Assembly (NCBI GenBank): GCA_050011895.1
Contig: JBEKIF010000003.1
Span: 62,001 to 126,000 of the forward strand
Origin: DATBGO01 sp050011895
GTDB taxonomy: Bacteria > Actinomycetota > Actinomycetes > Streptosporangiales > Streptosporangiaceae
Reading direction: 5' to 3'
Length of the DNA stretch: 64,000 nucleotides
Both the position numbers and the translations under genes were made by a program. Below the pieces are notes generated by a model. That model saw only the letters and a program-made list of their open reading frames with translations, made no database searches and had not been told where the DNA came from. How positions within the stretch are numbered: position 1 is the first letter of the stretch; each line of letters opens with the position of its first letter. Below, one piece after another: positions 25,668 to 33,367 of the stretch.

Positions 25668-25801
25668 CCGCGCGGCCGCCAGGTGCGCGCTGGTCAGGCG
25701 CGGATCCGGGTCGAGGCGGCGCGGCTGTGCGCCGCCCTGGCGCCAGACACAGCGGAAGCTTCCGCGCCCGGGGCTGCAGACTCCGCAACCGCAGCGCCAG
25801 A

Positions 25802-25828
25802 TTGACGTAGCGCCCGATATGGTATAAT
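25802..25828 (+). promoter_or_regulatory. strong sigma70-type promoter (extended -10)
   Basis: TTGACG at 25802-25807 and a perfect TATAAT at 25823-25828 preceded by TGG (extended -10). The spacer is 15 nt, which the extended -10 may compensate for. The surrounding 100 nt are strikingly AT-rich for this chromosome. The predicted transcript starts near 25835 and runs toward the regulator at 26195. Confidence 0.55.
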
Positions 25829-25834
25829 CCGGTT

Positions 25835-26194
25835 AAATCTGGAGAAATCATGAGAAATTAGCAAGAATTCATCTTTTGGTCATCTGGCTGGGCCGATTAC
25901 GGCGATTCGTAAACGATCGCGCGCGTACGGGCGTCTTACCGGTGTGGTGTGGTGTGGTACGCGCGCAGTCGCTAAATTGTTCTTCGCGCGGTTCCTGCTC
26001 TTTGCCGGCCGGTTGGGAGAGCAGCCCGGGCCGGCAAGTACCTGACGGGGTATGGGGGGCGAGACAGTGAGTCGATGCGCGGCCAGGAGCCGACCGGATC
26101 ATGGCGGCGGCACGGCAACCGCCGTGCCGCGGGAAAGCCGGGCGGCGCTGCCGGGCCCGGCCTGCAGCCTGCCTGGATTGGCAGGTGCTGATCG
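25835..26194 (+). other. long structured leader upstream of the LuxR regulator
   Basis: About 360 nt between the predicted start and the GTG at 26195. It contains, in order: a three-codon frame with its own ggag (ATG 25850-25852, TAG 25859-25861); a 10-bp perfect hairpin (25919-25928 with 25957-25966) whose loop holds repeated ggtgt; a 9-bp perfect hairpin (26002-26010 with 26029-26037); and the mini-ORF at 26067. It may be a riboregulatory leader or may include a small RNA. No known riboswitch was recognised. Confidence 0.45.
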
Positions 26195-26198
26195 GTGA
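26067..26198 (+). CDS. 43-residue mini-ORF overlapping the regulator start
   Basis: GTG at 26067 with gggggg about 8 nt upstream; the frame ends in TGA at 26196-26198, overlapping the GTG of the regulator (GTGA). It is the third example in this window of the same arrangement (8268 and 12522). The product is low complexity (Ala, Gly, Pro, Arg) with no domain. Confidence 0.35.
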   Translation: MSRCAARSRPDHGGGTATAVPRESRAALPGPACSLPGLAGADR

Positions 26199-26944
26199 CC
26201 AGCCTGATACTCGGTGACGATCATGTCGTCTTCCTGGACGCGCTGTCCACTGCGCTGACGCAGTACGGGTACGTCATCCGGGCAGTGGCGGCCAGCCGCG
26301 CCGAGATGGTCGCCGCCGCCCGCCGTGAGCAGCCTGACGCCTGCCTGATCGACCGCACGCCATCGACCGACGATGACGCAGCCGAGACCATCGGCAAAGT
26401 GCTCGAGGTGAGCACCGGCACGGCCGTCCTCGTGCTCGGCGCTGATCGGGGCGGCCAGGCGGTAAGCCGTGCGCTGAACGCCGGGGCCTGCGGATATGTG
26501 CACCAGTCGCGCGGGCTGGAGGCCGTTGTCTCGGCGCTGCAGCGGATCCAGCACGGCGGGACCGTCGTCGATGTCCCTGCCGCCCCGGTGCGGTCAGTGC
26601 AGGCCGAAGTCAGCCGCCGCCTTGCCGCCCAGCTCACCAGCCGTGAGCGGGAGTGCCTGCTGATGCTGATTGAGGGCCTCGATACCACGGCCATGGTGGA
26701 ACGGCTCGGGGTGTCCAAGACCACGGTGCGCACCCACCTGCAATCCGTGCTCACCAAGCTCGGCGTGCATTCGCGGCTTGAAGCAGTGTCGTTCGCGGTG
26801 CGTCACCGGCTGCCCGACGTGTGGTCGGAAGACGTCCGGACCGCTGCTCCGTGCGAGATACGGAAGATCCGGTCACCGCGCCGCCCCGCCTATGCGGACC
26901 CTGCACCCCAGCTTGCGGCGACGGCGGAGGCCGCCGCCCGCTAA
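26195..26944 (+). CDS. LuxR-type response regulator, atypical receiver
   Basis: 249 residues. The receiver domain starts directly at the GTG (MTSLILGDDHVVFLDAL), with the acidic pair DD and candidate phospho-acceptor D in ACLIDRTP, but the conserved lysine near the end is not seen (GYVHQSRG). The C-terminal GerE-type helix-turn-helix (LTSRERECLLMLIEGLDTTAMVERLGVSKTTVRTHLQSVLTKL) is intact. No histidine kinase is encoded here. The GTG has no clear Shine-Dalgarno and lies in a GTGA overlap, so expression probably depends on the leader. A candidate regulator of the exopolysaccharide locus or the adjacent DivIVA-like gene. Confidence 0.88.
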   Translation: MTSLILGDDHVVFLDALSTALTQYGYVIRAVAASRAEMVAAARREQPDACLIDRTPSTDDDAAETIGKVLEVSTGTAVLVLGADRGGQAVSRALNAGACGYVHQSRGLEAVVSALQRIQHGGTVVDVPAAPVRSVQAEVSRRLAAQLTSRERECLLMLIEGLDTTAMVERLGVSKTTVRTHLQSVLTKLGVHSRLEAVSFAVRHRLPDVWSEDVRTAAPCEIRKIRSPRRPAYADPAPQLAATAEAAAR

Positions 26945-26980
26945 CCCGCCTTACCCGCTTACCCACCGGGTTGGGCCCGC

Positions 26981-28276
26981 TCACTCGCCGACGGCGCGTT
27001 CTCGCCGACGCTGGTCCTCATCGGCGAGTTCTGCTCCTGGCGCGGCGCCGGCGCGGAGCGGGGCGAGCGGGGCGTCGGCCTCCTGCCTGCCCCGGCTTGC
27101 GCGCCCGGCTGGCGAGCGCCTCAAGGCGTCTGCCAGTCTCGGCATCTGAGCGCCGAGCAGCCGGCTGACCTCCGCGAGGTCCGCGGTCACGTCCTCTTTC
27201 TGGCAGTTAAGCTCGTCGACGTAGCGCCGGGTGGTCGAGCACTGCCGCTCGGCGTCGGACCTGGCCGCGGCGAGGAGCTGGGCGGCCTGAGCCTCGGCCT
27301 GCTCGACAATCTGATCCGCGTCCTTCCTCGCGCTGGTGACCAGTCGTTCCGCGTACTGATCGGCGTCCCGGCTGGCGTCCTCAGCCTGCGTGCTCGCCGT
27401 GACGGCCCGCTGCGCTGCCGCTGCCGCCTGCTGCTCGGCCTCGGACACGAGCTTGCGGGTCACGGCCCTCGTCGCGGCGAGCTGCTCGGCGTCCCGCCGC
27501 TCCGCTTCCTCGCGCCGCGAGCCGAATCGCGTGTCAAACTCGCCCTTAGCCTGCGCCCGCTGCGCCTCGCTTTCCGCAAGGATCCGCCGTGCCTCGCCCA
27601 GCATCTCGTCGGCTTCACGCTGAGAGGTAGCGAGAGTCTCGTCCCGCTCCTGCTCGGCGGACTCCTTCAGCTGCGCGACCTCGCGCTCTTTGCTGCTTCG
27701 GAGCCCGGACATCTCCCCCTCGCCCGCAGCGCGCTGCTCCGCCACCTCGCGCTCGGCCGTCGCGCGGAGGTCGGCCGCCTCGCGCTCGGTAGCCGAGGCC
27801 AGCTCGTCCGCCTCGCGCCGGGCAGTTGTCCCGATCGCATCGATCTCACGCTCGGTGGACAACCGCAAGTCGTCAGTTTCCCGCTTTGCGTCCGCTCGCA
27901 GCTGGGCCGCCTCTTCCCTGGCTGCCGCACGGACTTGGTCCGCCTTGGCCTTAGCTTTCGCCTCGGCCTCCGTGGCCGCGGACGTGGCCTCCTGGAGAAT
28001 CTCGTCCTGCTGCTCCGTCGCCAGCCGGAGCTGCCGGTCGGCCCGCGACCCGAGCCCGGCGTCGTCCGGGTGATCCTGCTCCTGCTCCTGGCGCCGCACG
28101 TCAGCCAGCTCCCTGCGCAGGGCCTGCAGCTGCTCACGTTGCCGGCGCAGCACGTTGTCGATCTGCGTCAGGTAACCATCGACCTGCTGCGAGTCATAGC
28201 CGCGCAGGACCCGGGCGAAGACCTGCGGGATCCCCCCGGGAACGTCACTGGGCTGGGCATCAATATCAGGCTGCAT
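26981..28276 (-). CDS. DivIVA-domain long coiled-coil protein
   Basis: 431 residues. The N-terminal DivIVA-type segment FARVLRGYDSQQVDGYLTQIDNVLRRQREQ (about 21-50) is followed by about 300 residues of nearly unbroken coiled coil rich in Ala, Glu, Arg and Gln, and a disordered C-terminal tail. It resembles Scy/FilP/Wag31-like scaffold proteins that act at growing cell poles in actinobacteria. Next to glmS and an exopolysaccharide locus it could position wall or polymer synthesis, by inference. Confidence 0.82.
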   Translation of the reverse strand: MQPDIDAQPSDVPGGIPQVFARVLRGYDSQQVDGYLTQIDNVLRRQREQLQALRRELADVRRQEQEQDHPDDAGLGSRADRQLRLATEQQDEILQEATSAATEAEAKAKAKADQVRAAAREEAAQLRADAKRETDDLRLSTEREIDAIGTTARREADELASATEREAADLRATAEREVAEQRAAGEGEMSGLRSSKEREVAQLKESAEQERDETLATSQREADEMLGEARRILAESEAQRAQAKGEFDTRFGSRREEAERRDAEQLAATRAVTRKLVSEAEQQAAAAAQRAVTASTQAEDASRDADQYAERLVTSARKDADQIVEQAEAQAAQLLAAARSDAERQCSTTRRYVDELNCQKEDVTADLAEVSRLLGAQMPRLADALRRSPAGRASRGRQEADAPLAPLRAGAAPGAELADEDQRRRERAVGE

Positions 28277-28570
28277 ATCGCTCTATCCGGTAAAATGCTA
28301 CGATTAATGGCCTTAGCGGAGTGTCAATTAGCATGCGTTCATGCCGCCGCTGCAACCAGAGCGGCGACCGCCCCGGTGATGGAGCGGCTGATCTCCAGCG
28401 GCCGAGCGGCCATGTGATCCCCCCGGGACGATTCAGAAGTTCCAGGTTAGCAAACCCTCAATTGCGGCACCATGGCATACATTTTGGGCACTGCCGCGGA
28501 ATCCGTGCCGCGGCCATTGGCCGCCGGATCGCCTCGCGGCGGACGTCGCGGCCAGCGGGCAAAGCGCGGC
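28277..28570. other. intergenic region between glmS and the DivIVA-like gene
   Basis: On the minus strand a perfect TTGACA lies at 28327-28322, suitable as a -35 for the DivIVA-like gene, but no good -10 is correctly spaced (TAATCG at 15 nt or TAGCAT at 21 nt). A short gcggcca/tggccgc inverted repeat near 28510-28525 could end the glmS transcript. No gene is seen. Confidence 0.3.
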
Positions 28571-30451
28571 TCACTCTACGGTGACGGACTTGGCCAGGTT
28601 GCGCGGCTGGTCCACATCATGCCCCTTGGCGGCGGCCAGCTCGCAGGCGAAGACCTGCAGCGGCACCGTGGCCACTAGCGGCTGCAGCAGCGCAGGCACG
28701 CGGGGAATCCCGATGAGGGTGTCGGCGTAGGCGGCCACCCGGTCGTCGCCTTCTCCGGCGATCACGACCGTGCGGGCACCGCGCGCCCTGATCTCCTCGA
28801 TGTTCGACACGATCTTGTCGTGCAGGACCGAGGCCTCCGCCGCGGGCGGCACCACCACCACGACCGGCAGGCCCTCCTCGATGAGCGCGATCGGCCCGTG
28901 CTTGAGTTCCCCGGCTGCAAAGCCCTCGGCATGCATGTAGGCAAGTTCCTTGAGCTTCAGGGCGCCCTCCAGGGCTACCGGGAAGCCGACGTGGCGGCCG
29001 AGGAAAAGCACGCAGCGCTCGCCGGAAAGCTCCCTGGCGACCCGCCGGACCGGCTCCATCGTGTCCAGCACCCGGTCGACCGCGGCCGGCATCGACTCAA
29101 GCTGGCCCATGACGGCGCAGATCTCGCCCGCTGAGGCCACGCCACGGACCTGGCCCAGGTAGAGCCCGAGCAGGTAGCAGGCGACCAGCTGGGTGAGGAA
29201 CCCCTTCGTGGAGGCCACCGCGACCTCCGGGCCCGCGTGCGTATAGACGACGGCGTCGCTCTCGCGCGGAATCGACGAGCCGTTCACGTTGCAGACCGCC
29301 ACCACCCGGGAGCCCTGCTCGCGGGCATGCCGCACGGCCATCAGCGTGTCCATCGTCTCGCCCGACTGGGAGATCGCTATGACCAGCGTGGCGGCGGCGA
29401 GGATCGGGTCGGAGTAACGGAACTCGCTGGCCAGCTGCACCTCGCAGGGGATCGCGGCCCAGTGCTCGATGGCGTACTTCGCGATCAGGCCAGCGTGCTG
29501 GGCGGTGCCGCATCCGACAATGATGATCTTGTCTACGGCCCTCAGCTCGTCGTCGGACAGGCGCATCTCGTCGAGGGTCAGCTGCCCGTCTTCGCCAGTC
29601 CTGCCGAGCAGCGAGTCGGCGATGGCCCGCGGCTGCTCCGCGATCTCCTTGAGCATGAAGTACTTGAATCCGGCCTTCTCGGCCGCGGACGCGTCCCAGT
29701 CCACGTGGTAGTCGCGCACCCGGGCCGGAGCTCCGTCGAACCCGGTGACCGTCAGCCGGTCGGCGCGGATCTCGACGACCTGGTCCTGGCCGAGTTCCAC
29801 CGCCTCCCTGGTAAAGGCGATGAACGCGGCCACGTCGCTGGCCAGGAAGTTCTCGCCATCGCCCCGGCCGGCGACCAAAGGCGAGTTCCGGCGCGCCCCG
29901 ACCACTGCGTCCGGGTCCCGCATGTCGACGGCCACCAGCGTGAACGCGCCGTCAAGCAGCTGGCAGACGCGGCGCATCGCGGCCGCCAGCGATCCGGGCG
30001 GCGGCGAGCCAGTGCCCGGGATGTCGGGCGCCGCCGCCATCTCCTCCTCGAGCAGGTGCGCGACGAGCTCGGTATCGGTGTCCGACGTGAACTCATGGCC
30101 CTTGGCCTTCAGCCCGGCGCGCAGCACCGCGAAGTTCTCGATGATGCCGTTGTGCACGACGGCCAGGTGGCCGCCGCAGTCGGTGTGCGGATGCGCGTTC
30201 CGGTCGGTCGGCGGCCCGTGAGTGGCCCACCGGGTATGCCCGAGGCCCACGGTGCCGGGCAGCGGAGGACGCTCGGCCAGCAGCGTCCTCAGGTTGGCCA
30301 GCTTGCCTGCCCGCTTGGCCCAGGCCACCTTCCCGTCCGCGAGGATCGCCACGCCTGCCGAGTCATAGCCGCGGTACTCGAGCCAGCGCAAGCCATCGAC
30401 CACTACGCCGAGCGCTTGCCGATGGCCCGCATATCCCACGATTCCGCACAT
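28571..30451 (-). CDS. glmS: glutamine--fructose-6-phosphate aminotransferase (isomerizing)
   Basis: Makes glucosamine-6-phosphate from fructose-6-phosphate and glutamine, the entry step to UDP-GlcNAc. 626 residues. The N-terminal glutaminase domain starts MCGIVGYAG with Cys2 as nucleophile after Met removal and contains RWATHGPPTDRNAHPH. Two SIS sugar-isomerase domains follow (GCGTAQHAG, SQSGETMDTL, GRHVGFPVALEGALKLKELAYMHAEGFAAGELKHGPIALI). It ends KSVTVE as usual. A short Pro/Gly insertion sits near residue 145. It lies 70 nt downstream of glmM, so probably co-transcribed. Confidence 0.97.
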   Translation of the reverse strand: MCGIVGYAGHRQALGVVVDGLRWLEYRGYDSAGVAILADGKVAWAKRAGKLANLRTLLAERPPLPGTVGLGHTRWATHGPPTDRNAHPHTDCGGHLAVVHNGIIENFAVLRAGLKAKGHEFTSDTDTELVAHLLEEEMAAAPDIPGTGSPPPGSLAAAMRRVCQLLDGAFTLVAVDMRDPDAVVGARRNSPLVAGRGDGENFLASDVAAFIAFTREAVELGQDQVVEIRADRLTVTGFDGAPARVRDYHVDWDASAAEKAGFKYFMLKEIAEQPRAIADSLLGRTGEDGQLTLDEMRLSDDELRAVDKIIIVGCGTAQHAGLIAKYAIEHWAAIPCEVQLASEFRYSDPILAAATLVIAISQSGETMDTLMAVRHAREQGSRVVAVCNVNGSSIPRESDAVVYTHAGPEVAVASTKGFLTQLVACYLLGLYLGQVRGVASAGEICAVMGQLESMPAAVDRVLDTMEPVRRVARELSGERCVLFLGRHVGFPVALEGALKLKELAYMHAEGFAAGELKHGPIALIEEGLPVVVVVPPAAEASVLHDKIVSNIEEIRARGARTVVIAGEGDDRVAAYADTLIGIPRVPALLQPLVATVPLQVFACELAAAKGHDVDQPRNLAKSVTVE

Positions 30452-30521
30452 ATCGCGAGGCTATTTCCTGGCCGTACCAGGCCGCCCGGGGACGCTCCGT
30501 GAACACCTGGACACCATGTGC

Positions 30522-31952
30522 TCACGAAAATCCCCTTACCACGGCGCCGAGCGCATCCGCCAGCCGACGGGCCTGGCCGGCATCGACGGCCTCTACCATG
30601 ATCCGGACCGCGTCCTCGGTCCCGCTCGGCCGGACCAGCACGCGCCCTGACTCGCCGAGTTCCGCCTCGGCCCCCCGGACGGCGTCAGTGAGCTCGGGCG
30701 AGGAGGCGACCAGGGACTTGTCCACCCCGGGAATGTTGATGAGGACCTGCGGGTACCTGATCATCACCTTCACAAGCTCGCCAAGCGGCTGGCCGCGGCC
30801 GGCCGCGACGCCGAGCAGCTGCAGGCTGGTGAGCAGGCCGTCGCCGGTCGTCGCGTGGTCGAGCATGATGATGTGACCAGACTGCTCGCCGCCGAGCGCA
30901 AAGCCGCCGTCCAGCATCGCGGCCAGCAGGTACCTGTCTCCGACCGGCGTTTCCACCACCTCGATGCCTGCGTCCCGCATCGCCAGCCGGAATCCCAGGT
31001 TGGACATGACGGTGGCGACGACGGTATTGCCCGCCAGCCGGCCCTCGTCCCGCATGGAGAACGCGAGCACCGCGAGGATCTGGTCACCGTCGATCACCTG
31101 GCCGCCTCCGTCGACGGCCAGGCACCGGTCAGCGTCGCCGTCATAGGCGATGCCGGCATCGGCGCCCTGCGCGGTCACCGCGGCCGACAAGGCGCCGAGG
31201 CTCGTCGAGCCGCAGCCGGAGTTGATGTTGTCGCCGTCCGGCTCGGCGCCGATCGTGACCACTTCGGCCCCCGCCCGGCGCAGCAGCCGCGGCGCGACGT
31301 CGTAGGCGGCGCCGTGAGCGCAGTCGACCACCACACGCAGCCCGTTCAGCGGAGTAGCACCGCCGGGCTCAGGAAGCGTGGAAAGCAGGTGCGCGAGATA
31401 GCGGTCGATCTCGGCGGAAGCGTCGGTGACCCGGCCGAAGCCGGCCGCGGGCAGGCCATCGGGGCCGGACTTGGCCGCGAGCTTTCGTTCTATCTCATCC
31501 TCCACCGCGTCGGGCAGCTTCAGGCCGCCGCGGGCGAAGAACTTGATCCCGTTGTCGGGAGCCGGGTTGTGGCTCGCGGACAGCATCACGCCAAAGTCAG
31601 CGGCGAGGGCGCCGGTCAGGTACGCGACGGCCGGAGTCGGCACCACGCCGAGGCTGAGCACGTCCACGCCGGCTCCGGCCAGGCCCGCCACCACTGCGGC
31701 CTCAAGGAACTGGCCAGAAGCCCTGGGATCGCGCCCGACGAGTGCCACCGGGCGACGGCGCCGTCGGAGCGCGGCGCGGCCCGCCTGACCGGCGCGGCCG
31801 CCGTTGCCATTGCCATTGCCGTTGCCATTGCCAAGGTAGCCGGTGCCGGGCAAGACCACTGCGGCGGCCGCAGCAAGATCGATTACGAACCGCGCTGTCA
31901 GATCACGCCCCGCCACCCCTCGAACACCGTCCGTACCGAACAGCCGGCCCAA
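30522..31952 (-). CDS. glmM: phosphoglucosamine mutase
   Basis: Converts glucosamine-6-phosphate to glucosamine-1-phosphate. I chose the TTG at 31952 because AGGGG precedes it and the protein then begins MGRLFGTDGVRG like the family; an ATG six codons upstream (31970) has only an A-rich run before it. The active-site phosphoserine is S127 in SASHNP; metal-binding DGDADR and sugar-binding GGEQSGHI are present, as is the C-terminal RPSGTE. The loop near residues 41-68 is expanded by five Gly-Asn pairs and a basic run. 476 residues. Between rpsI and glmS. Confidence 0.95.
   Translation of the reverse strand: MGRLFGTDGVRGVAGRDLTARFVIDLAAAAAVVLPGTGYLGNGNGNGNGNGGRAGQAGRAALRRRRRPVALVGRDPRASGQFLEAAVVAGLAGAGVDVLSLGVVPTPAVAYLTGALAADFGVMLSASHNPAPDNGIKFFARGGLKLPDAVEDEIERKLAAKSGPDGLPAAGFGRVTDASAEIDRYLAHLLSTLPEPGGATPLNGLRVVVDCAHGAAYDVAPRLLRRAGAEVVTIGAEPDGDNINSGCGSTSLGALSAAVTAQGADAGIAYDGDADRCLAVDGGGQVIDGDQILAVLAFSMRDEGRLAGNTVVATVMSNLGFRLAMRDAGIEVVETPVGDRYLLAAMLDGGFALGGEQSGHIIMLDHATTGDGLLTSLQLLGVAAGRGQPLGELVKVMIRYPQVLINIPGVDKSLVASSPELTDAVRGAEAELGESGRVLVRPSGTEDAVRIMVEAVDAGQARRLADALGAVVRGFS
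31803..31832. repeat. hexanucleotide microsatellite in glmM
   Basis: Five tandem 6-bp units (rttgcc on the plus strand) encode five Gly-Asn pairs in a surface loop of GlmM. The unit length keeps frame, so slippage would change loop length and not cause a frameshift. Confidence 0.85.
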
Positions 31953-32012
31953 TGGATCACCCCTGGTCATCGGGTTTTTTTACGGCGCTGGCCGCAACGG
32001 CAGCGGCGCTGC

Positions 32013-32549
32013 TTAGCGCTTGGAGTACTGCGGCGCCTTGCGTGCCTTCTTCAGCCCGTACTTCTTCCGCTCCTTGACCCTAGCGTCCCTAGTCAAGAAG
32101 CCGGCCCTCTTCAGGGTCGGACGGCTGTCCGGGTCGACGAGAATCAGCGCCCTGGCGAGGCCGAGCCGCAGCGCGCCGGCCTGCCCGGTAACACCACCGC
32201 CGGTGATCCGGGCGACCACGTCGAACTGGTCGTCTGCGCCCAGCGTCACGAAAGGCTCGCTGATGAGCTGCTGATGCAGCTTGTTCGGGAAGTACTCGTC
32301 CAGCGACCGGTCGTTGATCTGCCATTTCCCGGTGCCGGGCAGGATACGGACCCGCGCGATGGCCTCCTTGCGCCGGCCGGTGCCCAGGGCGTTCCCCGTC
32401 ACGACCGGCTTCCGGGCCTGCCGGGCCGGCGCGCCGGGCGCAGCGTCACCCGTCTCGGTGGTGTATTCCGACACGTGCTCCCCAGCGTTCTGCTCGGGCT
32501 CGGCGCCTGCTCCCGCGGCGGGATTCTGCGCGTCAGTGGGCTCAGCCAC
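32013..32549 (-). CDS. rpsI: 30S ribosomal protein S9 (uS9)
   Basis: 178 residues. The last 130 are canonical uS9 (TGRRKEAIARVRILPG, ITGGGVTGQAGALRLGLARAL, ending KKARKAPQYSKR, whose basic tail reaches the P-site tRNA). The first 48 residues are an acidic, Ala/Glu-rich extension (GTG start at 32549). It follows rplM by 33 nt as in most bacteria. Confidence 0.96.
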   Translation of the reverse strand: MAEPTDAQNPAAGAGAEPEQNAGEHVSEYTTETGDAAPGAPARQARKPVVTGNALGTGRRKEAIARVRILPGTGKWQINDRSLDEYFPNKLHQQLISEPFVTLGADDQFDVVARITGGGVTGQAGALRLGLARALILVDPDSRPTLKRAGFLTRDARVKERKKYGLKKARKAPQYSKR

Positions 32550-32582
32550 GTCGTCTTCCTCGTGCTTCCTTATCGGCTCTGG

Positions 32583-33062
32583 TTACTTCGCGCCAGCGCG
32601 GCTGGCAGCGGCCTGCTGCGCGACCTGGGTGATCTCGAACGGGACCGGCTGCTGCGCCTGGTGCGGATGCTCGGGCCCCGCGTAGACCTTGAGCTTGCGC
32701 AGCATCTGCCTGCCCAGCGTGTTCTTCGGGAGCATGCCCTTGACGGCCTTCTCGACCACCCGCTCCGGGTTCTTGGCCAGCAGCGCGCCATAGGTTATGG
32801 ACCGTAGCCCGCCCGGATACCCGGAGTGCCGGTAAGCGTGCTTGTCGGCGAGCTTGTTCCCGCTCAGCGCGACCTTCTCCGCGTTGATGACGATGACAAA
32901 GTCGCCGGTATCCACATGCGGCGCGAAGATCGGCTTGTGCTTGCCGCGCAGCAGCGTCGCGGCCTGGCTCGCGAGCCTGCCGAGGACAATGTCAGAGGCA
33001 TCGATGACATGCCACTGCCGGTGGATGTCACCGGCTTTCGGGCTGAATGTGCGCACAGTCAT
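32583..33062 (-). CDS. rplM: 50S ribosomal protein L13 (uL13)
   Basis: 159 residues from the ATG at 33062, which gives the family N-terminus MTVRTFSPKAGDIHRQWHVIDA. The frame is open upstream to 33200, but that part is not L13-like. Diagnostic: VLGRLAS, GDFVIVINAEKVALSGNK, YGALLAKNPERVVEKAVKGMLPKN and GRQMLRKLKVYAGPEHPH. First gene of the rplM-rpsI-glmM-glmS run; its promoter must lie in 33063-33367. Confidence 0.96.
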   Translation of the reverse strand: MTVRTFSPKAGDIHRQWHVIDASDIVLGRLASQAATLLRGKHKPIFAPHVDTGDFVIVINAEKVALSGNKLADKHAYRHSGYPGGLRSITYGALLAKNPERVVEKAVKGMLPKNTLGRQMLRKLKVYAGPEHPHQAQQPVPFEITQVAQQAAASRAGAK

Positions 33063-33367
33063 AAGCCTTCGCGTGTGAGTCCTGAATCCTGGCCCTCGCC
33101 CGGGGTAAGCCCTCCCAGGCGCGGGACTCCGCGGCACTAGCCGCCGCTGCGCTGACCGGATAACGAGGCAGCGGGCATGCCAATACACATGGACGCCCAA
33201 GCAGGATACCGGCCGCGGGTGACGACGGTCAAAGCGGTGCCTGGCGGGCTGTGTCAGCAGCGGCCGTCAGCAGGGCCGTTTCGGGTCGTCGCGGTACCTG
33301 AAGCCGAAGAGCCCGACAAAACGGCCGACGGGGCTAACAGCGGAGCGCGCAGCGATACGCTCGCCGC
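33063..33367. other. divergent intergenic region rplM / membrane protein
   Basis: 305 nt that must carry the rplM promoter (minus) and possibly one for the plus-strand membrane protein. I see no hexamer pair convincing enough to mark and no gene. Confidence 0.4.

Noticed and set aside
25876..26070. 64-codon plus-strand frame from a TTG in the regulator leader
   Set aside because: No ribosome binding site, no domain; it runs through the inverted repeats that look like RNA structure.
31961..32000. Rho-independent terminator at the run of seven T upstream of glmM
   Set aside because: On the transcribed (minus) strand the run is A, and it follows a weak stem; it lies inside the rpsI-glmM operon just before the glmM start.
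30855..32807. 650-codon plus-strand frame across glmM, rpsI and rplM
   Set aside because: Runs antisense through three conserved genes and shows no domain.
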